NCBI GenBank assembly: GCA_910579455.1
Contig: CAJTUT010000011.1
Span: forward strand, 1 to 35,580
From: an uncultured Bacilli bacterium
GTDB lineage: Bacteria; Bacillota_I; Bacilli_A; RF39; UBA660
Direction: 5' to 3'
DNA length: 35,580 nucleotides
Shown here: positions 14,965 to 23,402 of the stretch, piece after piece
Layout: each line of letters starts with the position of its first letter
Numbering within the stretch: position 1 is the stretch's first letter
Program-made: the position numbers and the translations under genes
The notes under the pieces: generated by a model
Seen by the model: only the letters and a program-made list of their open reading frames with translations
Told to the model about the DNA's origin: nothing
The model's database searches: none

Positions 14965-15843
14965 TTAAGAAGGACAAACATCTTTTGTATACTGATTACT
15001 TCCTAAAAAGCAATAATCATAACTTTTACCATGAATAGAAAAATTAAGATAAGCGTATACTTTATAATCTTTAATATAATACCAACTTTTCTTAGTTGCA
15101 TATTGCTCATTTTCATAATCTCCTGTTGCATTAATCGTCGTAATATCAATTCCATTCAAGTCATCTTTTGTTTGATTAGAAATACTAGAAGAATAAGTTA
15201 ATAATTTATTGTATACATTTAAAGCATATTGATCTATATTTTCTTTCCTTTCCTGATCCATATTAAAATCTTTATCTTCTCTAGACTTACTAATTATATC
15301 TAAGGAGTGATAGTAAAGAGATTGTAGATCTTTCTCTTGATTATTGTTAAATTCTAAATTTAACTGGTCTAATTTGTTTTGTATAGTATTCAAATCCGTT
15401 GTAATTTCTTTACTAATTCCATAAATTACAAATTGTTTATTAAATTCTTCTTCTACCTTAGAAAAAATGCCCTGATTTCCATAATCGATTAATATTATAC
15501 TTTGATCATCATCAAAAACCTTCGAATTTTTTAAATTTTCAACAATACTTGGAATTGCCTTTTCTATTTTTTTTCCTTCTATTTTTTTATGATATAGTGA
15601 CTCTACACTTTTTTTATTTAAATAGATAATATTAGAAATTTTATAGTTTTTATTTACCAACAAGATAAAGTTTGCAGTACCTTCTACTTCAATTGCTGTT
15701 AAATAGTTTTCAGTATCCAATTCTACATGATCCCCTAATTCTAACATAATATTCTTAAAAAGAAAATAAAAGCTGAGTATTATACCTATAACAATGATAA
15801 AACCCATACATATAAACACTATAATTTTGGTTCTTTTTTCCAT
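14965..15843 (-). CDS. membrane-anchored protein of unknown function, last gene of the division cluster
   Basis: A 292-residue protein. One N-terminal membrane helix (about 7-30) is followed by an outer region that starts EVEGTANFILLVNKNYKISN and continues with KKIEGKKIEKAIPSIVENL and SIILIDYGNQGIFSKVEEEF. This pattern of strand, K-x-I-E-x-A-I helix and strand faintly recalls the outer domain of RsgI-type anti-sigma factors, but I see no cytosolic anti-sigma domain and do not assign the family. The C-terminal half has a helical segment and a beta-rich end with two Cys (YDYCFLG, VCPS). Start choice: the longest frame begins at a GTG (15852) overlapping the transpeptidase TGA, but GAGGGG lies eight bases before the ATG at 15843. 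It should be co-transcribed with the PBP gene, whose product also acts outside the membrane. Confidence 0.68.
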   Translation of the reverse strand: MEKRTKIIVFICMGFIIVIGIILSFYFLFKNIMLELGDHVELDTENYLTAIEVEGTANFILLVNKNYKISNIIYLNKKSVESLYHKKIEGKKIEKAIPSIVENLKNSKVFDDDQSIILIDYGNQGIFSKVEEEFNKQFVIYGISKEITTDLNTIQNKLDQLNLEFNNNQEKDLQSLYYHSLDIISKSREDKDFNMDQERKENIDQYALNVYNKLLTYSSSISNQTKDDLNGIDITTINATGDYENEQYATKKSWYYIKDYKVYAYLNFSIHGKSYDYCFLGSNQYTKDVCPS

Positions 15844-15848
15844 TTGAT

Positions 15849-17993
15849 TCACCCCTCAAATTTTTTATTTAAAGAAAGCGTAATTTCCATCCCCTTGGAA
15901 ATAGGTGTATTTTCTCCTATATTTTGAGAAATAACATAACCGCTTCCTTCCAATTTAACTTTTAATCCCAATAATCTTAATAGATCCGATGCTTCCTTAC
16001 TAGATAGGCCAACGACATTAGGTACTTGATAGTTTGTATCATTGGTGATCAAATAAACCGTATCTTTATTGGTTATTTTCTCCTTGTTATTTGGATACTG
16101 TTTAATTACTTTTGTACCGTTTCCAATTATTTTATAATTCATTCCTTGACTAGATAATGTGGTTTTTACATTTTCTATTTTTTTATTAATGAAAGATGGT
16201 AATTGGTATTCTATCACCTGATCTGTAGTTGCCTGAGTTTCTGTTCCATAATATTTTCCAATATTATTAATAATTTCTTTTACGGCATCTGATACTGGTT
16301 TTTGCAGTCCTAAAGTAGGTCTTTTAATAGCCGCATATATAATTAATTTCGGATCACTTTTAGGATATATTCCAGCAAAAGAAGAAATAATATCAGCCTT
16401 TCCTGAGAGATATCCTCCACCATTGTCAGCTGCGATTTGGGCTGTTCCCGTTTTCCCTATTAACTCATGACTATCAATCCGATACCCACTTCCCGTATTC
16501 CCAATTCCATTAACTGTATCATCCATTAATTGTAACATCTTGTTTACTGTTTGAGTAGAGGCAACTCTCTCTACCTCTTCTTTTTTTCCCTTTAGTACTA
16601 CTTCTTGTGTATCTGGATTTACTATTTTTTCAACAATATATGGTTTTATTAGCATTCCATCATTAGTAAGAGGCGTTAATGCCTGGATGTGCTGCATAGG
16701 AGTCGTAGTAATTCCTTGTCCAAAACCTGCATTATAAATTTCTGTTTCATATTTAAAATTTAGACTTCCTCCTACTTCATTTGGAAGAGAAATACCTGTT
16801 TTGTTTCCAAAGCCTAGTTTTTTAAAATATTGTCTTAACATTGCTGCATTCATATGCCTATTAATGATATTGATTACACCAACATTACTAGAAAGTGCAT
16901 ATCCCTTATCAAAAGAGATTACACCCCAACCATTACGATTCCAGTCTCCAATAACTGTACCATCTCCTGTCTCATAGGTTCCGGATTTATAGGTTTCACT
17001 CCCATCATAAACTCCATTTTCTAAAGCAGCCATATATGTGAATGTCTTCATAGTAGAGCCTGGTTCATAGGAGGCGGCAACAGAATAATCAATATAGTTT
17101 TGCATATCTCTTTTGTTTGGATCAAAAGAGGGTGCTGTGGAAACTCCTAGAATGGCTCCCGTTTTTGCATCTGCAACTACTATAGTAAACCAATCAAAAC
17201 TGTAATTAGAAGAGGCATTATTCAATGATTGTTCAATAAAAAACTGAATATTACTATCGATTGTTAAATAAATATCCTTCCCCTCTACTGCATCTTCTCT
17301 AACCTCATTAGAATCAGCAATCTTATATCCTTTTAGATCCTTTTGGTAGGTGATATATCCATCATTTCCTTTTAAGATTTTGTCATAATATAATTCTATC
17401 CCCATTTCTCCAGAGATGGTGTCGCTTTCTTCATTTTCCACTTTTGCATATCCCAAGGTATAAGATAAAAATTTTCCTTTTGGATAATATCTTTTATAAC
17501 TTTCTAAGAAGTCTAGACCAGGAAGATTTAACTCTTCTATTTTCTGTTTTGTTAGTTCACTTAATCCTTTTCCTCTACTACCAAACTCTGTTTGATAAAC
17601 ATTTTTCTTATTTAAATACTTTAACACTTCCTCTTCGCTCATTCCTAAAATGGGTGCTAAAGCTTTTGCTGTTTTTTCTTTATCTACTATATGCTGTGGA
17701 TTATTTTTATCGTCGGTTCTAGCTTCTGATAGATAAGCGATCAATTTATAAGAGGTTACGTTTAATGCAAGGACCTCACTATCACTGGAGTATATCGTCC
17801 CCCGTTTGGCTTTAATGACATCTGTTTTTGTCGTTCTTTGACTTGCTAATTTCTGAAGATTAACACCATCTATACTACTAGATGTTGAAAGTTCTATTAC
17901 TCTAATAATCATAATACCAAACAAAAAAAGAGAAAGAAAAATCACAATCCTACTATATTTTATATGATTACGTACTGTTTTCTTTCTCTTCAT
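15849..17993 (-). CDS. division transpeptidase (class B PBP, PBP2B/FtsI-like) with two PASTA domains
   Basis: A 714-residue septal D,D-transpeptidase. Its N-terminal anchor is at about 14-32, with the dimerisation domain beginning at AKRGTIYSSDSEVLA. The catalytic motifs are STMK at 313-316 (Ser313), SSN at 368-370 and KTGT at 514-517, all intact. Two PASTA domains follow at about 597-652 and 655-710 (the second opens with VPNVVGLSSKEA). Size and the double PASTA match Bacillus PBP2B (about 713). Being directly after ftsL in the mraZ-rsmH-ftsL order is the canonical place of the division PBP, which works with FtsW and the FtsL/DivIC/DivIB complex. The TGA stop shows that this genome does not read TGA as Trp. 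Confidence 0.95.
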   Translation of the reverse strand: MKRKKTVRNHIKYSRIVIFLSLFLFGIMIIRVIELSTSSSIDGVNLQKLASQRTTKTDVIKAKRGTIYSSDSEVLALNVTSYKLIAYLSEARTDDKNNPQHIVDKEKTAKALAPILGMSEEEVLKYLNKKNVYQTEFGSRGKGLSELTKQKIEELNLPGLDFLESYKRYYPKGKFLSYTLGYAKVENEESDTISGEMGIELYYDKILKGNDGYITYQKDLKGYKIADSNEVREDAVEGKDIYLTIDSNIQFFIEQSLNNASSNYSFDWFTIVVADAKTGAILGVSTAPSFDPNKRDMQNYIDYSVAASYEPGSTMKTFTYMAALENGVYDGSETYKSGTYETGDGTVIGDWNRNGWGVISFDKGYALSSNVGVINIINRHMNAAMLRQYFKKLGFGNKTGISLPNEVGGSLNFKYETEIYNAGFGQGITTTPMQHIQALTPLTNDGMLIKPYIVEKIVNPDTQEVVLKGKKEEVERVASTQTVNKMLQLMDDTVNGIGNTGSGYRIDSHELIGKTGTAQIAADNGGGYLSGKADIISSFAGIYPKSDPKLIIYAAIKRPTLGLQKPVSDAVKEIINNIGKYYGTETQATTDQVIEYQLPSFINKKIENVKTTLSSQGMNYKIIGNGTKVIKQYPNNKEKITNKDTVYLITNDTNYQVPNVVGLSSKEASDLLRLLGLKVKLEGSGYVISQNIGENTPISKGMEITLSLNKKFEG

Positions 17994-18007
17994 CTTAAAA
18001 TCACACC

Positions 18008-18316
18008 TTATTCACTATCTTGAGTTATTGTTTTGATATTGTTATTATTATAACTCAATCCTTGTGCTTCTGCAACCTCCTGAATCTTGGTAAGAGATGC
18101 TAATTCATCTATTGTCATAGATAATCCCTCATTAGTTTTCTCTTGGGTTTCTATTTTCTTTTTTTCCTGCTCTACTTCGAAATTTACTTTAGCAAGAGTA
18201 GCCTTGGAAAAAACAATAGAAATTGGTGAGGCTAACAATAAAAATACAGCTATCGTATATAAAAGTTTCTCAAATTTAGACATTCTCAACTTTTTCTTAC
18301 TTTTTTTTCTTGACAT
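18008..18316 (-). CDS. ftsL: cell division protein FtsL
   Basis: A 102-residue bitopic protein with a strongly basic head (SRKKSKKKLR), one membrane helix (about 17-38) and an outer coiled coil (VNFEVEQEKKKIETQEKTNE), ending with a short polar tail. FtsL sequences diverge, but size, topology, coiled coil and its place exactly between rsmH and the division PBP support the call. FtsL with DivIC and DivIB activates FtsW and the septal transpeptidase. The ribosome site is AGGGAGATG, about ten bases before the ATG. Gaps to both neighbours are 12-15 bases. Confidence 0.88.
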   Translation of the reverse strand: MSRKKSKKKLRMSKFEKLLYTIAVFLLLASPISIVFSKATLAKVNFEVEQEKKKIETQEKTNEGLSMTIDELASLTKIQEVAEAQGLSYNNNNIKTITQDSE

Positions 18317-18328
18317 AATATCATCTCC

Positions 18329-19252
18329 CTACTTTATTCTTTCTATTATGCGAAGCTTTGCACTTCTAGCTCTCGGATTTGCTTCTAACTCTTCTTTTGT
18401 TGGTAGTATCGCTTTTTTCTCTACTAACCTAAAGTTTGGTAAATATTCTTCTGGAATATCAGGCAATCCTTTTACTTTAGGGTCTATTTCACAATTTTCT
18501 TTAAAATATTTTTTTACAATTTTATCTTCTAAAGAATGAAAAGTAATAACAGAAACCCTTCCTGAAACCTTAACCAAATCTAGAGCTTGAGTTAGTGCAT
18601 TCTCTAATACTTCTAATTCATGATTCACTTCTATTCTAATTGCCTGAAATATTTGCTTTGCTGGATGCTTTTCTATTCTAAACTTCATCGGTACTGCACT
18701 TTTTATAATTTCAACAAGTTCCAATGTAGTTTCAATTTTTTTCTCTTCTCGGTATTCTACAATTTTTTTCGCGATATTATTCGCAAATTTACTTTCCCCG
18801 TATTGATAAAAGATTTTAGATAATTGTTGTTTAGGGTAAGTATTTATCAACTCATAAGCAGAAAACGATTGTGATTGGTCCATCCTCATATCTAATTTTG
18901 AATCCTGATGATAGCTAAATCCTCTTTCTTTTTGATCAAGTTGTGGAGAGGATACACCAAGATCAAATAAAATACCATCTACCCTAGTAATTCCCTTTTT
19001 CTGTAATTGATCTTTCATATTAGAAAAATTACTTTCTATAATAGTGAAGTTAGTACCAATCTTGTTTAAAAGATTAGTACTATATTGAATCGCTTCACTA
19101 TCTTGGTCAAAGGCGAATAGATACCCTCTTTTTATTCTCTTCAGGATATTACTGCTATGTCCTCCATAACCTAATGTAGCATCGACAATTACACTGTCAT
19201 CGTTTAAATTTAGGGAGGTGATAGACTCCTTTAACAAAACACTAACATGCAT
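18329..19252 (-). CDS. rsmH: 16S rRNA (cytosine1402-N4)-methyltransferase RsmH
   Basis: A 307-residue SAM-dependent methyltransferase that modifies C1402 in the decoding centre of 16S rRNA. It has the full family signature: MHVSVLLKESI, the SAM-binding VDATLGYGGHS (about 23-33), GILFDLGVSSPQLD, RGFSYHQDSKLDMRMD, FQAIRIEVNHEL and ITFHSLEDKIVKKYF, ending NPRARSAKLRIIERI. The start codon overlaps the mraZ stop by one base (TAATG), so the genes are coupled. The length is normal for the family. Confidence 0.98.
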   Translation of the reverse strand: MHVSVLLKESITSLNLNDDSVIVDATLGYGGHSSNILKRIKRGYLFAFDQDSEAIQYSTNLLNKIGTNFTIIESNFSNMKDQLQKKGITRVDGILFDLGVSSPQLDQKERGFSYHQDSKLDMRMDQSQSFSAYELINTYPKQQLSKIFYQYGESKFANNIAKKIVEYREEKKIETTLELVEIIKSAVPMKFRIEKHPAKQIFQAIRIEVNHELEVLENALTQALDLVKVSGRVSVITFHSLEDKIVKKYFKENCEIDPKVKGLPDIPEEYLPNFRLVEKKAILPTKEELEANPRARSAKLRIIERIK

Positions 19253-19689
19253 TATAATGTCACACTTTCATCAAATAAGTTTTCAGCTATATCAGACATG
19301 TTGTCTTTCGCAGAATTGAAGAATTCATTCCAATTGTTTAAAGACCATATTTCTAAACGATTTCCAGCACCAATTACCACGCATTCCTTTGCGATATTAG
19401 CATAAGAAATCAATGGGGAGGTAATATTAATACGACCTTGTTTATCAAATTCTGCATAAGTAGCGCCTGATAAAAAGAAACGAACAAAACTTCTCGCATC
19501 TTTTTTGGTAAAAGGAAGGGATTCTAACTTTTCAACAATTTTTTGCCAATCCTTTTTTGAATAGGCAAAAAGACAATTTTCTATTCCACGAGTCACTACA
19601 AATTCTCCTCCTAAATCATCACGAAATTTAGAAGGGATAATTAATCTGCCTTTATCATCAATATTATGATGATATTCACCCATAAACAT
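19252..19689 (-). CDS. mraZ: transcriptional regulator MraZ
   Basis: A 145-residue DNA-binding protein with two AbrB-like half domains: MFMGEYHHNIDDKGRLIIPS near the N-terminus and GATYAEFDKQGRINITSPLI in the middle. In other bacteria MraZ binds repeats in front of its own gene and controls the division cluster. Start choice: the longest frame begins at 19722 inside the operator repeats, but MraZ proteins begin MFMGEYxHxID, and GGGGGAA sits before the ATG at 19689. Three phased boxes for this protein lie immediately upstream. Confidence 0.96.
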   Translation of the reverse strand: MFMGEYHHNIDDKGRLIIPSKFRDDLGGEFVVTRGIENCLFAYSKKDWQKIVEKLESLPFTKKDARSFVRFFLSGATYAEFDKQGRINITSPLISYANIAKECVVIGAGNRLEIWSLNNWNEFFNSAKDNMSDIAENLFDESVTL

Positions 19690-19695
19690 AGAATT

Positions 19696-19725
19696 CCCCC
19701 ACTTTCCACCACAATCAACCACTGC
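19696..19725 (-). promoter_or_regulatory. MraZ operator: three 10-bp-phased GTGG boxes
   Basis: On the minus strand GTGG occurs three times with an exact 10-base period (plus-strand CCAC at 19699-19702, 19709-19712 and 19719-19722). The decamers are GCAGTGGTTG, ATTGTGGTGG and AAAGTGGGGG; the last matches the AAAGTGKNNN box described for Mollicutes MraZ. The boxes lie between the promoter -10 and the mraZ ATG, overlapping the ribosome site, so bound MraZ could block both transcription and translation start. Confidence 0.85.
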
Positions 19726-19733
19726 TTACTTTC

Positions 19734-19762
19734 ATACTACTATATTGAGATGTTTTTGTAAA
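19734..19762 (-). promoter_or_regulatory. promoter of the mraZ division cluster
   Basis: Minus strand: -35 TTTACA (19762-19757), 17-base spacer, -10 TAGTAT (19739-19734). The predicted start of transcription is just before the MraZ boxes. Confidence 0.72.
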
Positions 19763-19776
19763 TAAAAAACAAATAA

Positions 19777-19813
19777 AAAGAATAGAAAAAATTCTACTTT
19801 TTTCTATTCTTTA
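19777..19813 (-). terminator. terminator of the TPR protein gene
   Basis: AAAGAATAGAAAAA pairs with TTTTTCTATTCTTT around a short loop, followed on the minus strand by a T-rich tract. It lies between the TPR gene stop and the mraZ promoter. The plus strand also has T runs in the stem. Confidence 0.8.
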
Positions 19814-19821
19814 CATTTTAT

Positions 19822-21558
19822 TTACATATTATTGTTTTTCCCATATCTATCATAAAATTTATCTATTTTAGTTTCTTTATGAGACTTTACTTTTCCACTA
19901 TTGACTTTCCTGTCTACTTCTAGGGTTTCATGATATGCCTGATCCTTAGGAAATATTGTGATAATATTATCACAGTCTGGCAGCGTAACTACCTGAAGCA
20001 AATCAATTTTATTCCCATCGCTGTCGTATCCTACATTTGGATATTTAATTTCATAGATTTCAAAGAAAACTTTGCGATTCAAATTGGCCTGATTATCTTT
20101 TAATATATTGGGTAAATTATGGATTAATTCCTCTACATCTACATCCTCACTAAAATATGAAAATTGATTCCCCTTATTATGTGGTCTTTTAGCATGTTCT
20201 ATTGTATGTTCTATATCATAATTAACAATCTGATTATGTGCATATCTATCTTCTACTTGTCCTATCGGTCTGTCTGTTTTTAGTCTTAGATAAATTCTAG
20301 TGCAGTTCCATTCATGCTTCAAATGAGGTCTTAAATTTTTAGTATTAATCATAGAAATTATCTGATAAGATTCTTCATACTTTTTTAATCTTAAATAAGA
20401 TAAAGCTTTATAAAATTCTTGGTTTTCTTTTTTTCTCAGATGGTCGCTGAAATCTGCTTTTTCAAAGTTATCAAGTGCTTCTTGATAATTTCCTCTATTA
20501 AATTCCATTTTTCCTATACTATAAAATGCTATTGGATTAGGTTTTCCCATTTCCTTTAATGTATCTAAATTGATTTTTAAATAGATATCTTTTGCCGTAT
20601 CATAGTCTCCCAACTTTTGATAAGCTTCACCCATTACTCTCATTGTATCCAATTTAATTTCCAAAAAGTCTTTTTCTTGTTTTTTAATAGCATCTAGATT
20701 TCCCATTACTTCTGCACAAATATCCAGAGAGGTTTCAGGGTTCCCTAGTTTAGTATTTCCCCTTGCCATTTGTATTAATACATTCCAATATACCTTATTT
20801 TTAGATCCTCTTTTTGCTTTTATTAAGTGCTCCATGGATTTTCCATAATTAGCATCCATTTGTTCTATTCTTCCCATTAGGAAATGATATTTTCTAAAAA
20901 ATTCTTCTTTTAAACCGTTGCATATAACTTTCTGCAATTCCTGTCTTGCCTGTTTTGAATCCCCTATTTCAATTAAAATAATAGCTCTTTCTAAATAAAT
21001 GTAATTTATATCATCATTATCTTCAGAATACTCTCTGAATTTCCGATATATATCATCCACTAATTGAGGATCCTCTGTCTTATCATAAAATCCATCTAAA
21101 AGCAACAAAGCTACATCATAGTCCCGTTCTTGAAATTTCATTCCTGCCAAGGTAACCCTAGAATATATTTCCGGATATGGGCTCGTCTCTATATTAGTTC
21201 TAAAATATTGCTCTGCTAAATCATAGTTTTTCCTATGTTCTTCAATAATTCCTAGTTTATACAATGAGCTATATTTATTTTTTAGATCTTTATCAATTAT
21301 TTCTTTATATAGTGATTCTGCTTCATCTAAATATTGTAGATCTAATAATATACATGCCTTTTGATAAATTCCATAAGGATCTTCTGGATATAATTCTAAG
21401 TATTTATTAATTTCTTTTAAAGCAAGATTAAACTTACCCTTATTTTGTAATTGTCTAATGCTCATGATAATCTTTTTTTTGCCTTGTTGAATTTTTATAC
21501 TAGCGTCATTTTTTCTTTCATATCTCTTTTTATGTCTACTATAACCATATCGCTTCAT
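19822..21558 (-). CDS. tetratricopeptide-repeat (TPR) protein
   Basis: A 578-residue cytosolic protein without signal peptide. After a basic N-terminus (MKRYGYSRHKKRYERK) come many TPR units. Typical ones are KFNLALKEINKYLELYPED, YLDEAESLYKEII, YDLAEQYFRTNIETSPYP, KLGDYDTAKDIYLKI and RGNYQEALDNFEKADF. A C-terminal part of about 120 residues after the repeats carries DRYAHNQIVNYDIEHTIEHA and ends VNSGKVKSHKETKIDKFYDRYGKNNN. It has no recognisable enzyme motif. This tail resembles those of other cytosolic Bacillota TPR proteins, but I cannot name the family. TPR arrays bind peptides or protein partners; the partner is unknown. Start choice: the longest frame begins at 21633 inside a terminator palindrome, while AAGAGG lies six bases before the ATG at 21558. 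Confidence 0.82.
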   Translation of the reverse strand: MKRYGYSRHKKRYERKNDASIKIQQGKKKIIMSIRQLQNKGKFNLALKEINKYLELYPEDPYGIYQKACILLDLQYLDEAESLYKEIIDKDLKNKYSSLYKLGIIEEHRKNYDLAEQYFRTNIETSPYPEIYSRVTLAGMKFQERDYDVALLLLDGFYDKTEDPQLVDDIYRKFREYSEDNDDINYIYLERAIILIEIGDSKQARQELQKVICNGLKEEFFRKYHFLMGRIEQMDANYGKSMEHLIKAKRGSKNKVYWNVLIQMARGNTKLGNPETSLDICAEVMGNLDAIKKQEKDFLEIKLDTMRVMGEAYQKLGDYDTAKDIYLKINLDTLKEMGKPNPIAFYSIGKMEFNRGNYQEALDNFEKADFSDHLRKKENQEFYKALSYLRLKKYEESYQIISMINTKNLRPHLKHEWNCTRIYLRLKTDRPIGQVEDRYAHNQIVNYDIEHTIEHAKRPHNKGNQFSYFSEDVDVEELIHNLPNILKDNQANLNRKVFFEIYEIKYPNVGYDSDGNKIDLLQVVTLPDCDNIITIFPKDQAYHETLEVDRKVNSGKVKSHKETKIDKFYDRYGKNNNM

Positions 21559-21579
21559 ACCCCACCTCTTTGGTCTATT

Positions 21580-21608
21580 ATTATACAAAAAAAGTTGATA
21601 ATTATCAA
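21580..21608 (-). promoter_or_regulatory. promoter of the TPR gene, embedded in the thrS terminator
   Basis: Minus strand: -35 TTGATA (21608-21603, five of six consensus bases), 17-base spacer, -10 TATAAT (21585-21580). The -35 hexamer is the loop-proximal part of the terminator palindrome and the T run of the terminator forms the spacer. Confidence 0.75.
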
Positions 21609-21616
21609 CTTTTTTA
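21587..21616 (-). terminator. terminator of thrS
   Basis: A perfect palindrome AAAGTTGATAATTATCAACTTT, extended by A/T pairs, ends in a run of seven T on the minus strand. It lies 32 bases after the thrS stop codon. Confidence 0.9.
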
Positions 21617-21647
21617 GAATATTTGGTAGACAAGCCTCATCTGCTTC

Positions 21648-23402
21648 CTAGTTAATGAACGATTTAATCTCATTCTCTAGTAACTTTAAGAACTCTATTT
21701 TTGTTACTGTAGTGGTATCTTTTTGACCATGAAGTCTATAGCTGACTGTATGATTTTCCTTTTCCTTATCTCCTAATACTACTGTATATGGTATTTTCTG
21801 TGTTTGTGCCTCACGCAAGCGATATCCTAATTTTTCATTTCGAATATCTAATTCTACCCTTATCTTGTTTTCCTTTAAATATTCCGTAATCTCCTTCGCA
21901 TAATCTCCTTGATGTTCACTAGATACGGGAATTACCTTTACTTGAACTGGACTTAACCATGTTGGTAGTAGTCCTTTTGTTTCTTCTAGCAAAAATGCAG
22001 TAAAGCGATCAATGGTGCCAAGTATTGCTCTATGAATCACCACAGGACGTTCCTTTTGTCCTTTTTCATTAATAAATGTCAAATCAAATCTTTCTGGAAG
22101 TAGAAAATCTAATTGACAAGTAGATAGTGTTACATCATGCCCAATCGCAGACTTTACCTGTACATCCAGTTTTGGACCATAAAAGGCTGCCTCATCCTTT
22201 GCCTCATAAAAATCTAATCCTAAATTAGTTAATACCTCTCTTAACATGTTCTCAGCTTTTTCCCACATTTCATCATCGTCAAAATACTTTTCTTTTTCCC
22301 TACCGCGAAGGGATAATCGAAAGGAGTAATCTTGAAAGCCAAAATCCTTATAAACATCTAAAATTAATTTTACAACATTTGCAAATTCTTCCCCCACTTG
22401 GTCTAAACTACAAAATATATGAGCATCATTTTGACACATGCATCTAACCCGCTCTAATCCACAAACTGCACCACTTGCTTCATATCTAAAATCATGAGCA
22501 AGTTCTCCAATTCTAATTGGTAGTTCTCTATATGAATGTAATTCATTTTTAAATACTAACATATGATGTGGACAATTCATTGGTCTTAGCACAAATTCCT
22601 CATCATCCATCTGCATTTTAGGAAACATATCCTCTTTATAATGGTCCCAATGTCCACTTGTTTTATATAAATCTACACTTCCTAAACTCGGAGTATATAC
22701 ATGCTGATATCCTAATGAAATCTCTTTATCTTTTATATATTTTTCTAAATGATACCTGATCATTGCACCATTGGGTAACCATAAAGGCATTCCCTTACCT
22801 ACTAAATCATGCGTCATAAATAGTTTTAAATCTTTTCCTAATTTTCTATGATCTCTTTGTTTTGCCTCTTCTAATTCTTCTAGATGTTTTTGCAAATCTT
22901 CCTCCGACTCAAAACAGATACCATAAATTCTTTGTAACATCTTATTTTTAGAATCACCCTTAAAATACGCTCCTGAGACCTTTAAAAGTTTAAAGTATTT
23001 TATTTTTTTTACCGTATCAAGATGAGGTCCTCTACAAAGATCAGTAAAATCTCCTTGTGTATAACAACTAATCACTGTATCTTCTTCATTCATTCGATTA
23101 ATTAAGTCAATTTTATAAGGATCTTCCTTAAATCTTTCTAATGCCTCTTTTTTTGTTATTTCTTCTCTTATGATACGTTTTCCATCTTTTGATATTTTTT
23201 TCATTTCTTTTTCTAGTTTTGGTAAATCTTCTTCTCTAATTACATCATTTCCTAAATCTACATCATAATAAAATCCTTCTGCAATTACAGGTCCTACCCA
23301 AAACTTTGCTTCAGGATATAAATGTTTTATAGCTTGAGCAAGTAAATGGGCACATGAATGGTTCATAATACTTAATTTTTCATTTTCTTTTATATTTATC
23401 AT
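21648..23402 (-). CDS. thrS: threonyl-tRNA synthetase lacking the TGS domain
   Basis: Class II aminoacyl-tRNA synthetase that charges tRNA-Thr. From the chosen ATG it has 584 residues, against about 640 usual, and starts directly in the N2 editing domain (MNHSCAHLLAQAIKHLYP, HxxxH at 15-19). The N-terminal TGS domain is absent. The editing site is otherwise complete (CYTQGDFTDLCRGPHL). The catalytic core has MNCPHHMLVFK (zinc Cys), motif 2 RYEASGAVCGLERVR and motif 3 HRAILGTIDRFTAFLLEE. A normal anticodon-binding domain ends the protein. Start choice: upstream in-frame codons lie in the T-box terminator, and GAAGGAGG is placed six bases before the ATG at 23402. Expression is controlled by a T-box leader. 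The dnaI-to-thrS neighbourhood matches other Bacilli. Confidence 0.97.
   Translation of the reverse strand: MINIKENEKLSIMNHSCAHLLAQAIKHLYPEAKFWVGPVIAEGFYYDVDLGNDVIREEDLPKLEKEMKKISKDGKRIIREEITKKEALERFKEDPYKIDLINRMNEEDTVISCYTQGDFTDLCRGPHLDTVKKIKYFKLLKVSGAYFKGDSKNKMLQRIYGICFESEEDLQKHLEELEEAKQRDHRKLGKDLKLFMTHDLVGKGMPLWLPNGAMIRYHLEKYIKDKEISLGYQHVYTPSLGSVDLYKTSGHWDHYKEDMFPKMQMDDEEFVLRPMNCPHHMLVFKNELHSYRELPIRIGELAHDFRYEASGAVCGLERVRCMCQNDAHIFCSLDQVGEEFANVVKLILDVYKDFGFQDYSFRLSLRGREKEKYFDDDEMWEKAENMLREVLTNLGLDFYEAKDEAAFYGPKLDVQVKSAIGHDVTLSTCQLDFLLPERFDLTFINEKGQKERPVVIHRAILGTIDRFTAFLLEETKGLLPTWLSPVQVKVIPVSSEHQGDYAKEITEYLKENKIRVELDIRNEKLGYRLREAQTQKIPYTVVLGDKEKENHTVSYRLHGQKDTTTVTKIEFLKLLENEIKSFIN

Noticed and set aside
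18087..18539. 150-residue plus-strand frame across ftsL and rsmH
   Set aside because: Runs antisense through two conserved genes and has no family features or start signals.
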